Of a stretch of 64,000 nt of DNA, positions 45,921 to 55,562 are shown one piece after another. The stretch covers positions 1 to 64,000 of the forward strand of contig JASEJN010000001.1 of assembly GCA_030016385.1 (NCBI GenBank). Direction: 5' to 3'. The stretch's first letter is position 1; each line of letters begins with the position of its first letter. The translations under genes and the position numbers were made by a program. The notes beneath the pieces were generated by a model. The model searched no databases. It saw only the letters and a list, made by a program, of their open reading frames with translations, and had not been told where the DNA came from. The DNA comes from Clostridiales bacterium (GTDB lineage Bacteria > Bacillota > Clostridia > Clostridiales > Oxobacteraceae).

Positions 45921-47306
45921 ATGCTTGACGCTGTAAAACGCAATCGATACTATTTTGGACTTGGGACTGTAGGCAGGGATATGCTTTATTCAATGGTAAG
46001 CATGTATCTTATGGTATATCTTACAGAGATACTTGATCTTCCTGATTCAACGATGTGGTGGATGACGGGGGCGTTTACGATTTTGCGTATATTCGATGCC
46101 GTGAATGATCCTTTCATGGGTTTTTTGGTAGATAATACGAATACCCGATTTGGCAAATTTAAGCCGTGGATAGCAATAGGCGGCTTGCTTGGCGGCATTT
46201 TGACGGTGTTGTTCTTTACAGACTTAGGGTTTACAGGTGCGGGTTACGTAATTTCGTTCGTAATTATATATCTGTTATGGGATTTTGTGTATGGTGCCAA
46301 TGATATTGCATACTGGTCCATGCTCCCGTCATTGACCATAGACCAGAGGGAACGTGAAAAAACCGGTTCGTTTGCACGAATATGTGCCAATGTCGGAATG
46401 TATGCTGTAGTAGTCGGCATACTCCCGATAACAAACGCTCTCGGCGGCGACAAAAGGGCGTGGTTTATCTTTGCAGTGGCTGTTGTAGCCATAATGTGGG
46501 CATTTTTATGTTTTACACTCTTTGGAGTAAGAGAGGACCGTGCATTGTACAAAAAAGAAAAAAGGACATCTATAAAAGAGATGTTCTCAGTACTTTTTAA
46601 AAATGATCAGCTTATATATGTTGCAATTTCCATGGGTCTGTTCATGATAGGGTACTGTACCACTACAAGCTTTGGCGTATATTTCTTCAAGTATGCTTTT
46701 AAGGATGAGAACATGTATCCTGTATTTGCAGGTATTTTAGGAGTATCTCAGCTTTTGGCGCTGTCCATATTTCCGGTGTTCCCTAAAATGTACAGCCGCA
46801 AACAGATATATGCTTTTTCGACAGTCATGGTAATACTCGGATATATAGTATTCTTCGTATCTCCTATGAATATGCTGTTCATCGGTATTGCGGGTGTACT
46901 GCTCTTTGTAGGCCAAGCCTTTATAGAAATGCTGATGCTGATGTTTCTCGCTGACAGCGTAGAGTACGGGCAGTGGAAACTTGGTCACCGCAACGAGAGC
47001 ATTACTTTTTCAGTACAGCCTTTTATCAACAAGATAGGCGGAGCAATTGCCAGCGGTATCGTAGGAATTACGCTTATTATTTCAGGTATCAACTCGGCAG
47101 CTACTTCAAACGATGTTACATCAGCGGGCCTTACCATTATGAAAACATCGATGCTGATTCTGCCGCTTATATTTATTGTGGGCGGGTATATTATATACCG
47201 CTCTAAATTCAAAATTGACGAGGAAATGTTTAAAAAAATCATATCAGATCTTACAAAACGCGGCGATTTAAATATAGGGAGTGAGAAAAATGTTGACAAT
47301 AGATAA
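45921..47306 (+). CDS. GPH-family (glycoside-pentoside-hexuronide) cation symporter
   Basis: This is a 461-residue major-facilitator-fold transporter with about twelve helices. Diagnostic features are DAVNDPFMGFLVDNTNTRFG in the first half (about residues 55-74) and SVEYGQWKLGHRNES in the second half. TAAGGAGG lies 13 nt before the ATG. It overlaps the alpha-glucosidase gene by 17 nt, so the imported sugar is likely an alpha-linked oligosaccharide or disaccharide hydrolysed inside the cell. Confidence 0.9.
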   Translation: MLDAVKRNRYYFGLGTVGRDMLYSMVSMYLMVYLTEILDLPDSTMWWMTGAFTILRIFDAVNDPFMGFLVDNTNTRFGKFKPWIAIGGLLGGILTVLFFTDLGFTGAGYVISFVIIYLLWDFVYGANDIAYWSMLPSLTIDQREREKTGSFARICANVGMYAVVVGILPITNALGGDKRAWFIFAVAVVAIMWAFLCFTLFGVREDRALYKKEKRTSIKEMFSVLFKNDQLIYVAISMGLFMIGYCTTTSFGVYFFKYAFKDENMYPVFAGILGVSQLLALSIFPVFPKMYSRKQIYAFSTVMVILGYIVFFVSPMNMLFIGIAGVLLFVGQAFIEMLMLMFLADSVEYGQWKLGHRNESITFSVQPFINKIGGAIASGIVGITLIISGINSAATSNDVTSAGLTIMKTSMLILPLIFIVGGYIIYRSKFKIDEEMFKKIISDLTKRGDLNIGSEKNVDNR

Positions 47307-49173
47307 TCGCATCAAAGATGTCTATGCCAATCCTGTCGGCCATGATATAATTCAAGAAATACTCCTCCAAATGGGGCATGGCGATATTATCATCAAAAAT
47401 CCCATTATCGGCAATATTAAGCTCAAAGCTCTGCCAAAACTTTCCATGGGACATGTGGATAAAAGTCTTCTTGATACGCTTCTTGAACTTGTGAACAGTG
47501 AAACTGATGTGCCAAAAAGCGATGACGGTCCTGTTGCTCATGCATGGTGGAAGGAAGCAGTATTTTATCAGGTTTATCCCCGCAGTTTTAAAGACAGCAA
47601 TAATGACGGCATAGGGGATCTGGGCGGCATATTGGAAAAGCTTGACTATATAAAAGGCCTTGGAGTGGATGCCATATGGCTCTCTCCAATTTATGATTCG
47701 CCTAATGATGACAATGGTTACGACATACGCGATTACCGTAAAATCATGACCGAGTTTGGAGACATGGAGGATTTTGATGAACTGATTGAGGGCATCCATT
47801 CACGTGGTATGAAGCTTATAATGGATCTTGTTGTAAACCATACCTCGGATGAGCATGAGTGGTTCAAAAAAGCAGTCCGGGAGCCCAACTCCAAATACGG
47901 CAACTATTACATATTTCGTGACAAGCCGAACAACTGGACTTCGTTATTTGGAGGAAGTGCCTGGGGATATTTTAAGGAGCGCCATCAATATGCCTTGCAC
48001 CTATTTTCTAAAAAACAGATGGATCTCAACTGGGAAAATCCTGATGTCCGTAATGAAATTATAGATATGGTGCGCTGGTGGCTCCAAAAGGGTGTGGATG
48101 GTTTCCGCATGGATGTCATAAATTTCATCTCAAAGCGGCATGGCCTGCCCGACGGCAATGAAAAAATCGGTGCGCTCATGGGATTTTACGGTGCCGAGCA
48201 TTATTTTTACGGCCCGCACCTTCATCAATACTTGCGTGAGATAAAAAGCAAGGCGCTGGCTCCCTTTAATGCCTTTTCGGTTGGTGAAACGCCGGGTATC
48301 GGCATGGAAATGAGCAAACTTTTGACATCCGATTACCGCCGCGAACTGGATATGGTTTTCTCGTTTGACCACCTTGAAACACCCGGGCATACACGCTTTG
48401 ACGATTACAGATATGATCTCAATTACTATAAAAAGTACATTATCAACTGGATGCAAAACTACGGCAGCCACTGCCAGATGTCCCTCTTTTATGAAAACCA
48501 TGACAATCCCCGCAGAATATCAAAAGTCGATACAGATCCGCGTTTTAGGATTGTGCTGGCAAAACTGCTGGCAGCAATGCAGTTGACCCTTAGGGGAACG
48601 CCATTTATATATCAGGGTCAGGAACTCGGCATGGTAAACAAGCATTTTACTTCCATTGATCAATTACGCGATGTGGAGAGCAAAAATCTGTATAATGAGC
48701 TGTGCAAAAAAATGAGCAAAGAGGATGCTTTCAAAAAGGTATTGGCCGGCGCCCGTGACCATGCACGTACTCCTATGCAATGGACTGACGATAAATATGC
48801 AGGCTTTTCCGATGTTGAACCGTGGATAGGTACGGATAGCGATTGCAAAATCTGCAATGCAAAGGCACAGGTCTCCGACGATAACTCAGTGCTGAACTTT
48901 TACCGCAATCTCATAAGCTTAAGAAGGGAACATAATGCACTTATATATGGGGACATTAAAATCACCAACAAGAAGCAAAGGGATTTGTTTACCTACTATC
49001 GCATAGGTCAGGATGAAACATTTTATATAGAGTGCAATCTCAGCAGAGAAGAAAAAAAGCGTAAAGGCAAACTGCCAAATGCCATCCTTTTGATTTCAAA
49101 TTATCCGGAAGTTTCAAATATAAAATTCAGGCCTTATGAAGCAGATGTCTGGATGCTGAATAATCCACGTTAA
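47290..49173 (+). CDS. GH13 alpha-glucosidase / oligo-1,6-glucosidase with extra N-terminal domain
   Basis: This is a cytoplasmic glycoside hydrolase of 627 residues. Residues about 1-90 form a helical extension (NPVGHDIIQEILLQMG) absent from ordinary alpha-glucosidases. From about 95 the GH13 barrel begins (AVFYQVYPRSFKDSNNDGIG). The catalytic residues are the nucleophile Asp275 (GFRMDVINF), acid/base Glu333 (VGETPG) and Asp405 (ENHDNPR). GGGAGTGAG supports ATG 47290. The DVINF sequence after the nucleophile fits alpha-1,6/alpha-glucosidases such as the oligo-1,6-glucosidase group. Exact linkage is uncertain. Confidence 0.9.
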   Translation: MLTIDNRIKDVYANPVGHDIIQEILLQMGHGDIIIKNPIIGNIKLKALPKLSMGHVDKSLLDTLLELVNSETDVPKSDDGPVAHAWWKEAVFYQVYPRSFKDSNNDGIGDLGGILEKLDYIKGLGVDAIWLSPIYDSPNDDNGYDIRDYRKIMTEFGDMEDFDELIEGIHSRGMKLIMDLVVNHTSDEHEWFKKAVREPNSKYGNYYIFRDKPNNWTSLFGGSAWGYFKERHQYALHLFSKKQMDLNWENPDVRNEIIDMVRWWLQKGVDGFRMDVINFISKRHGLPDGNEKIGALMGFYGAEHYFYGPHLHQYLREIKSKALAPFNAFSVGETPGIGMEMSKLLTSDYRRELDMVFSFDHLETPGHTRFDDYRYDLNYYKKYIINWMQNYGSHCQMSLFYENHDNPRRISKVDTDPRFRIVLAKLLAAMQLTLRGTPFIYQGQELGMVNKHFTSIDQLRDVESKNLYNELCKKMSKEDAFKKVLAGARDHARTPMQWTDDKYAGFSDVEPWIGTDSDCKICNAKAQVSDDNSVLNFYRNLISLRREHNALIYGDIKITNKKQRDLFTYYRIGQDETFYIECNLSREEKKRKGKLPNAILLISNYPEVSNIKFRPYEADVWMLNNPR

Positions 49174-49240
49174 TAGAATGTTTTTGAATTTATATCGATA
49201 ACTTCAAAAGATACAAGTATAGTCAAAGAGGTGCAATAGG

Positions 49241-51604
49241 ATGAAAAAAATTATAAGCAGCTATCTTAGGTACTTGGGTAAAAAATATGGCAAGTCCAGG
49301 GTTTTTATAAGATTTATTCTTTCCTACATCATAATATTGATTATACCTTTATGCTTAATAGGTCTATTTTCTTCCCGAAGATTAGTACAAGAACTTTATA
49401 AGGAAACCAAAAACTCCACTATGGCAAATTTATCTCAAGTAATGGACACTCTCGATATGCGCCTCAAGGCATTGGATTATACTACCGTTCAGTTATCACA
49501 GAATAAAAGCATAATACCGATGCTCTATAATAAAGACATAAATAGCTTATCCGAATATCAGTTTTATAAAATTATAAGCGAACTGAAAAATTACAGGGCA
49601 ACTAACGGATTTATAGATAATATATTTATATATTTTAGGAACTCAGATGTAATTATAAGTGCTGACGGCAAGTACAGCATGCCTGCGTTTTTCTCCCGGG
49701 TTTACCATTATAAGAATCTATTTGAGTCGGATTTTAGTTATATACTGGATAACTCCGTCCAACCTATTGTAAGGCCTATGGAAATGGTGGAAGTTGGAGG
49801 TTCTGCAAAACCATTGATCACATTTATAAGGCCTATTCCGATGTCAGATACTATTTACAATGCCACGCTATTGATTACCTTAGATGCTGATGCGATAGAT
49901 AAAACCTCCCATAATGTATTAGGCAATTCTGATGGCGAGGTTTATATATTTGACGAAAAAAATAATATGATTTACGGATTGGGGAGCAATGCTGACATAT
50001 TAAAAGATGCTCAAATAAAGAGTCTAATAAAATCAGACGATAAAGCCATATACGAAAACAAGTTAAATGGTAAAAAGCAGTTGGTAACTTATTTGAAGTC
50101 TCCCCATACAGGCTGGTCATATATGACGGTTATACATTCGGATCAGATTTTGAAAAAGGCAAATTTAAATAGATTATGGGCGTCGATTATGATATTTTTA
50201 TCCATAGCCATCGGAATCGCCTTGTCTTACTATTTTTCTTATGGTAATTATTATCCACTAAAGGAAATTGTTGAAAAGTTATCCAATTACTCAAAACCCC
50301 AGGGAAATGAGGATGCGCCATGCGAAAATGAGTTCAGTGCCATAAACGACGTTTTAACAAATGTTATTGCTAAAAACAAAAATTTGGAAATCCGTCTGAA
50401 TGAACAGATGCCGATAATGCGCTCTAATGTGTTAACAAGGCTTTTAAAAGGGGAATTTACTGAGCAAGATGAGGCCTCAAAAATGATGGACTTTATTGGG
50501 ATTGAAGCTTTAAAGGGTCCTTTTGCGGTTATGATACTTAGCATAGATGATTATGAGGAATTTATAGAACAAAAATCTGTTGCTGATCGTGAGGCGTATA
50601 AATTCTCAATAGTCAATGTGGTGGAAGAGTTGTGCTTGAAGGCAGGGATAAGTGGCTATGCGGCAAATTTTTCAGATGAAAGGATAAGCTTCATTATAGA
50701 TTTTAAAGGGAACGTTAGCAATTGTGCCAATAAATTGATCTCAACGGGCAAGATGGCAAAGAGTTTTTTTGATGGAAAGTTCAATTTTAATTTAACTATT
50801 GGTATTGGCAAGACATACGCGTCATTGATAGATATATCCAAATCTTATATAGAGGCTAAGACAGCCATAGACTATAAGCTGGTTAAGGGGAAAAATACTG
50901 TAATCATGTTTGAAGAAATAGCATCTGCAAAAAATGAGAGATATTTTTATTCCCTTCAAAATGAAAAAATGATTTTTAATTATATAAAGGAAGGTAACTT
51001 TGAAGGCATACGGGAAATATTAAATAGTATTATAGAAAATGTCAATGCAAAACCGGTCAATATCAATACAGCAAGGCTCATATATTATCAAGTCGTCAGC
51101 ACTGCCATGAATGCATTGGCTGAGCTTAGCCCGGAGGATTACAATGAAATCATGCGCCATGGGGAAGAAATGCCGGATTTGCTTAAGTGCGATACCCTGG
51201 AGGAGGTTTGTGGCGAAACCATGGCATATTATAAAATAATATGTGAGCGTATAAAGACTACGGAGAAAAGCAAGAGTTCTGAGTTTGGAGAAAGCGTGAT
51301 TCGATATATTTATAATAATTATACGGACAGCAATATTTCGCTAAATTATCTTGCGGATAAATTTTCTGTAACGCCGGCTTACTTGAGCAGGTTTTTTAAA
51401 AGTTATACTCAATGCAACTTCCTCGATTACCTTCATCAATTAAGGTTAAAGAAGGTCAAGGGAATGCTTAGAAGCACTGATAAGAGTATTGCGGAGATAG
51501 CAAGCATATGTGGGTATTTAGATAGCCATAGTTTGATAAGGAGTTTTAAAAAATATGAGGGAATGACTCCGGGGCAGTTCAGGGAGATTAACAGGAATTC
51601 TTAA
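49241..51604 (+). CDS. Membrane-anchored AraC-family transcriptional regulator (second)
   Basis: This is a 787-residue paralog of the regulator at 42096 with the same architecture: transmembrane helix at about 25-45 (SYIIILIIPLCLIGL), extracellular sensor, second helix at about 312-335, linker, and AraC domain at about 690-787 (NISLNYLADKFSVTPAYLSR and IAEIASICGYLDSHSLIRSF). GAGGTG precedes the ATG. It directly precedes the second importer cassette, its likely target. Confidence 0.87.
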   Translation: MKKIISSYLRYLGKKYGKSRVFIRFILSYIIILIIPLCLIGLFSSRRLVQELYKETKNSTMANLSQVMDTLDMRLKALDYTTVQLSQNKSIIPMLYNKDINSLSEYQFYKIISELKNYRATNGFIDNIFIYFRNSDVIISADGKYSMPAFFSRVYHYKNLFESDFSYILDNSVQPIVRPMEMVEVGGSAKPLITFIRPIPMSDTIYNATLLITLDADAIDKTSHNVLGNSDGEVYIFDEKNNMIYGLGSNADILKDAQIKSLIKSDDKAIYENKLNGKKQLVTYLKSPHTGWSYMTVIHSDQILKKANLNRLWASIMIFLSIAIGIALSYYFSYGNYYPLKEIVEKLSNYSKPQGNEDAPCENEFSAINDVLTNVIAKNKNLEIRLNEQMPIMRSNVLTRLLKGEFTEQDEASKMMDFIGIEALKGPFAVMILSIDDYEEFIEQKSVADREAYKFSIVNVVEELCLKAGISGYAANFSDERISFIIDFKGNVSNCANKLISTGKMAKSFFDGKFNFNLTIGIGKTYASLIDISKSYIEAKTAIDYKLVKGKNTVIMFEEIASAKNERYFYSLQNEKMIFNYIKEGNFEGIREILNSIIENVNAKPVNINTARLIYYQVVSTAMNALAELSPEDYNEIMRHGEEMPDLLKCDTLEEVCGETMAYYKIICERIKTTEKSKSSEFGESVIRYIYNNYTDSNISLNYLADKFSVTPAYLSRFFKSYTQCNFLDYLHQLRLKKVKGMLRSTDKSIAEIASICGYLDSHSLIRSFKKYEGMTPGQFREINRNS

Positions 51605-52004
51605 ATCCAACAGCTCGCAAAAAGTTCAATATGTAATTTTCAAGTAAATAACACCGGTAATTCGTAAAAGGATTACCGGTGTTATATTTTTGCAAATTGT
51701 TTGATTTTTATATATTATATGTATATTTTGCATTTACAAAAATTGTACATGAGCAAAAAAATGACATGGATATTTCCAAAATAGTGGGTTAACTAAGTCA
51801 GAATCTTGTTTATTGATTAAAAAATCAGACATTTACATTGCGCTGTTCCGGACTGTAATATATAGTCGCGGTTGGGAAAATTTAAACCATTTCTAATATA
51901 TCTCTATGGATTAATGGCAAATAGAAGGTGATGCGGGAAAAGCGGCCGGGATGCAATATTTCGGCGTTGAGCTTGAATTTATTATACGGGGAGGAAGAAT
52001 ATTT
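51605..52004. other. Intergenic region before the second permease pair
   Basis: This 400-nt region contains the terminator at 51648-51691, then AT-rich sequence. A possible promoter (TTACAT at about 51836, 17 nt, TAATAT at about 51859) lies ahead of the permease. No recognisable riboswitch or ORF. Confidence 0.45.
51648..51691 (+). terminator. Intrinsic terminator after the second AraC gene
   Basis: A perfect 14-bp stem (ATAACACCGGTAAT/ATTACCGGTGTTAT) with a 10-nt loop is followed by a T-run. Confidence 0.9.
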
Positions 52005-52973
52005 ATGGTTCAAAAAAATATGGCTGTGGGTAAAAGCCTGATTACACCAGTTCCAAAAGATAATAAACTGAAGAAGATAAAAAAGGGCCTGTACAAGAGC
52101 AGGTATCTGTATATTATGATAGCGCCTGTGGTTGCCTATTATATTATTTTTCATTACGTTCCCATGTATGGAGCCCAGATTGCATTTAAAGACTTTAATC
52201 CATTTGAAGGCATATGGAAAAGCCCATGGGTTGGATTCAAATATTTTATTCAATTCTTTAAGTCAGTATATTTCTGGCGTCTGATAAGAAATACCCTGGG
52301 CATCAATATTTATGGAATTATAGTGGACTTCCCGATGCCTATCATACTTGCTCTTATGATCAATGAAGTGCGCAACAGGGTTTTCAAAAAAAGTGTTCAA
52401 ACTATCGTATATCTGCCGCATTTTATATCCACAGTTGTTTTGGTAGGTATGCTGGTGAGCTTTTTATCGCCGAGAAGCGGGTTTATAAATGGGATAATAA
52501 AGGATTTTGGGGGACAGCCAATACATTTTTTGTCCGAGCCGGGCTGGTTTAAGAGCATTTATGTATGGTCAGGTGTCTGGCAGAATGCCGGATGGGGATC
52601 AATTATTTATTTGGCGGCCCTGACGGGAATCGATCCATCTTTATACGAAGCGGCAATAATTGATGGCTCCAGCCGCTGGCAGAGGCTTATCTATATAACC
52701 ATACCGTCCTTGATACCTACCATAATAATTATGCTTATCCTGAGGATGGGCGGGCTTCTTAATGTAGGTTTTGAAAAAATAATGCTGATGTATAATCCCG
52801 TCACTTATGAAACTGCTGATGTTATATCCACTTATGTATACAGGCGGGGTATTTTGGGAGCAGAATATAGCTTTTCTACTGCAGTAGGTTTGTTCAATTC
52901 GGTAGTCAACTTTATTATACTGGTAAGCTTCAATGCTCTCAGCCGCAAGATAAGCGAAACAAGTCTCTGGTAA
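52005..52973 (+). CDS. Carbohydrate ABC transporter permease (LplB type, second cassette)
   Basis: This is a 322-residue permease closely resembling the one at 39957 (GWGSIIYLAALTGIDPSLYEA, and the C-terminus SRKISETSLW). The EAA loop is EAAIIDGSSRWQRLIYITIPSL. GGGGAGG at 51988-51994 selects ATG 52005; the frame open from 51951 lacks a binding site. Confidence 0.9.
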   Translation: MVQKNMAVGKSLITPVPKDNKLKKIKKGLYKSRYLYIMIAPVVAYYIIFHYVPMYGAQIAFKDFNPFEGIWKSPWVGFKYFIQFFKSVYFWRLIRNTLGINIYGIIVDFPMPIILALMINEVRNRVFKKSVQTIVYLPHFISTVVLVGMLVSFLSPRSGFINGIIKDFGGQPIHFLSEPGWFKSIYVWSGVWQNAGWGSIIYLAALTGIDPSLYEAAIIDGSSRWQRLIYITIPSLIPTIIIMLILRMGGLLNVGFEKIMLMYNPVTYETADVISTYVYRRGILGAEYSFSTAVGLFNSVVNFIILVSFNALSRKISETSLW

Positions 52974-52995
52974 GTCTGAAATAGGGGGGAATAAT

Positions 52996-53877
52996 ATGTC
53001 AAGGATACGATCTGATAAGGAAGATATTGTTTTTGAAATAATAACAGTTTTTTTCCTAACTATAATTACAATAGCTGTATTATATCCCATAATTTTAGTC
53101 GTGAGTTCGTCTTTTAGCAGTCCTCTTGCAGTTATATCAAATCAGGTAAAGTTATTGCCTGTCGGATTTACTCTTAAAATGTACCAGATGGTATTTAAAC
53201 ATCCCGAAATATGGGGAAGTTACTTAAATACAGTTATTTATACTCTCTTAGGTACAACGATCAATATTTTATTCACTGCTTTAGGCGCTTATCCCCTATC
53301 AAGAAAAGATATGTTTGGAAGGAACATATTTACGGGGTTATTCGTGTTCACCATGTTTTTTGGCGGTGGAATGATTCCTTCATTCCTTTTGATCAAGAAT
53401 TTAGGTCTTTATGATAAAATATGGGCTTTAGTCCTGCCGGGAGCCGTAAGCACCTGGAATCTGATTATCATGAGAACATTTTTTCAAAACTCCATACCGT
53501 TGGAGCTTCAGGAATCTGCATTTATTGACGGTGCCAGCGATATAACCGTATTTTTCAAGATAATTATTCCGCTGTCCACCCCGATAATGGCCGTTATGGT
53601 GCTGTTCTATGGTGTGGGACACTGGAATGATTGGTTTTCAGCGTTGCTTTACATCTCAAAGAGGGCAAAATATCCTCTGCAGATCATATTGAGGGAAATA
53701 CTGATACAGAGTTCAACTCAGGATATGTCGGGAGGATCCCTAAGCGATCAGGAAATGATCGGCGAAGGAATAAAATATGCGACCATGGTGGTTGCCACAT
53801 TGCCCATATTATGCCTATATCCATTCCTGCAAAGGTACTTTGTAAAAGGCGTCATGGTGGGAGCTATTAAAGGGTAA
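52996..53877 (+). CDS. Carbohydrate ABC transporter permease (YtcP/LplC type, second cassette)
   Basis: This is a 293-residue partner permease with the EAA loop ESAFIDGASDITVFFKIIIPL and the ending PFLQRYFVKGVMVGAIKG, parallel to 40954-41841. A G-rich binding site (TAGGGGGGAAT) precedes the ATG. It is followed within 44 nt by the binding-protein gene. Confidence 0.9.
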   Translation: MSRIRSDKEDIVFEIITVFFLTIITIAVLYPIILVVSSSFSSPLAVISNQVKLLPVGFTLKMYQMVFKHPEIWGSYLNTVIYTLLGTTINILFTALGAYPLSRKDMFGRNIFTGLFVFTMFFGGGMIPSFLLIKNLGLYDKIWALVLPGAVSTWNLIIMRTFFQNSIPLELQESAFIDGASDITVFFKIIIPLSTPIMAVMVLFYGVGHWNDWFSALLYISKRAKYPLQIILREILIQSSTQDMSGGSLSDQEMIGEGIKYATMVVATLPILCLYPFLQRYFVKGVMVGAIKG

Positions 53878-53920
53878 AATGCCCTTTGATATAAAAAAAT
53901 TATTAGAGGAGGAAATCATC

Positions 53921-55498
53921 ATGAAGAAATACTGGAAGGTATTAATTGCGATGTTAGTATCGATTGCGATCCTGAGCACTTTATTTGCAGGGTGCAATAA
54001 GGCTGACAAGCAAACAAGCCAAAAAAGTGATAATGGGAAGAAAATAACTCTAAAGATCCTTAAGTCAAAAGCTGCTCACGAGGTACCCCATGAACAGATG
54101 GATGTATTTAAAAAGTTGGAAGAGGATACTAATATTCATGTTCAGTGGGATAATCCACCCGATGAAAATTTTAACGAAAGATATAATCTGGTCATGGCTT
54201 CGGGAGAATTGCCGGATGTAATTATTGGCATGCCGTCCGGTGATGTGTTAAAATATGCTCAGATGGGCGTTATAATTCCATTGAGCGATCAAATCGACAA
54301 AAATGCTCCTAATTTAAAAAGCTGGATGGAGAAAAGGCCGGAAATAAAGAAAGCGATAACTTTTACTGACGAAAAAGTATATTATTTTCCTATGTTTGAT
54401 GAAACCCCTGCAGGAAACAATCCGCTTGTGGTACGAGAGGACTGGCTAAAGAAGTTCAATATGAAATCCCCTGTAACCACGGAAGATTGGTATAATTACT
54501 GGAAAGCGGTCAAGGAAAAAGATCCAAATGAGAATGGCAAAGCAGACGAGATACCATTTAGCGGCAATGGCATAGGTGTCGCCCGTTCATTGGTTACCGG
54601 CTGGGACGTATTGGATGGTTTTTATAGCGAGCCGGACGATGGTGAAAAGATTCACTATGGCCCTATCGAAAATAAATATAAAGAGGCTATTACCTGGATA
54701 GCAAAGTTATATAAAGAAGGCTTAATCGACAAGGAAATAGCCACCAATGATGAGAAGGCATTTCAAGGAAAGGTTGGTCAAAATCTGGTAGGTTCATTCA
54801 GAGGTGCACTTGGTGGAACCATTATGGCATTCAATGCAACCATGCCTAAGCAGATACCGGGGTTCAAGGTAATGGGGACAGCCCCCATAAAAGGCCCTAA
54901 CGGCCATCAGGTTCATGCCAGCTTGGATCAGTCTCCACGTACAGTTATTGGTGCGGTTATAACAAAAGCGGACAAGAATGTTGATGAAACTGTAAAGTGG
55001 ATAGATTACTTTTACAGCAGGGAAGGTTCAGTTTTGATAAACATGGGAATAGAAGGGAAAGATTATACAAATAAAAATGGGACTTTAACATTTACAGACT
55101 ATGTTCTAAAGAATCCCGATGGATTATCGCCAAAGCAAGCATGCGGTACGTTCAGCATCGGACAAAGTATCGGTCCCTATGTTCTTATAAAGGAACAGCC
55201 TGAAGCTTTGGATGACGCTGCCGTTAAGGAAACGAAGAAGAAATTCATCATTCCATATATGGACATATCTAAAAAATATGTGTTGCCTAACCTTTCCTTT
55301 GAGGCTGCGGATGACGAAACCAGGAGAGCGGTAATGGCCGATGTTCAAACCTATGTGGATGAAACGATCATTAAATTCATCCTCGGCCAGGAACCGATAG
55401 GGAATTGGGATAAATATGTTGAAAAGGTAAAAGGAATGAAAATTGATAATGTAATAAAAATTTATCAAAAAGCTTTTGATAGTTATAATAGCAGATAA
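53921..55498 (+). CDS. Carbohydrate ABC transporter substrate-binding lipoprotein (second cassette)
   Basis: This is a 525-residue extracellular binding protein. The signal peptide ends at lipobox LSTLFAGC (Cys at about residue 25). GAGGAGGAAATC precedes ATG 53921, so the open frame from 53879 is not used. Here the binding protein follows the permeases, the reverse of the first cassette. The ligand probably matches the (alpha/alpha)6 glycosidase encoded next. Confidence 0.88.
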   Translation: MKKYWKVLIAMLVSIAILSTLFAGCNKADKQTSQKSDNGKKITLKILKSKAAHEVPHEQMDVFKKLEEDTNIHVQWDNPPDENFNERYNLVMASGELPDVIIGMPSGDVLKYAQMGVIIPLSDQIDKNAPNLKSWMEKRPEIKKAITFTDEKVYYFPMFDETPAGNNPLVVREDWLKKFNMKSPVTTEDWYNYWKAVKEKDPNENGKADEIPFSGNGIGVARSLVTGWDVLDGFYSEPDDGEKIHYGPIENKYKEAITWIAKLYKEGLIDKEIATNDEKAFQGKVGQNLVGSFRGALGGTIMAFNATMPKQIPGFKVMGTAPIKGPNGHQVHASLDQSPRTVIGAVITKADKNVDETVKWIDYFYSREGSVLINMGIEGKDYTNKNGTLTFTDYVLKNPDGLSPKQACGTFSIGQSIGPYVLIKEQPEALDDAAVKETKKKFIIPYMDISKKYVLPNLSFEAADDETRRAVMADVQTYVDETIIKFILGQEPIGNWDKYVEKVKGMKIDNVIKIYQKAFDSYNSR

Positions 55499-55505
55499 TA
55501 CAGAT

Positions 55506-55537
55506 TTGGGGCATACCTTTAGTTGGTTATGCCCCAA
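55506..55537 (+). promoter_or_regulatory. Intercistronic hairpin after the second binding-protein gene
   Basis: TTGGGGCATACC pairs with GGTTATGCCCCAA (one bulge) around a 7-nt loop, without a T-run. It is in the equivalent position to 39891-39922 and likely stabilises the upstream message or partly terminates. Confidence 0.65.
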
Positions 55538-55562
55538 TTATTGAAAATGGGGGTATGAATTC

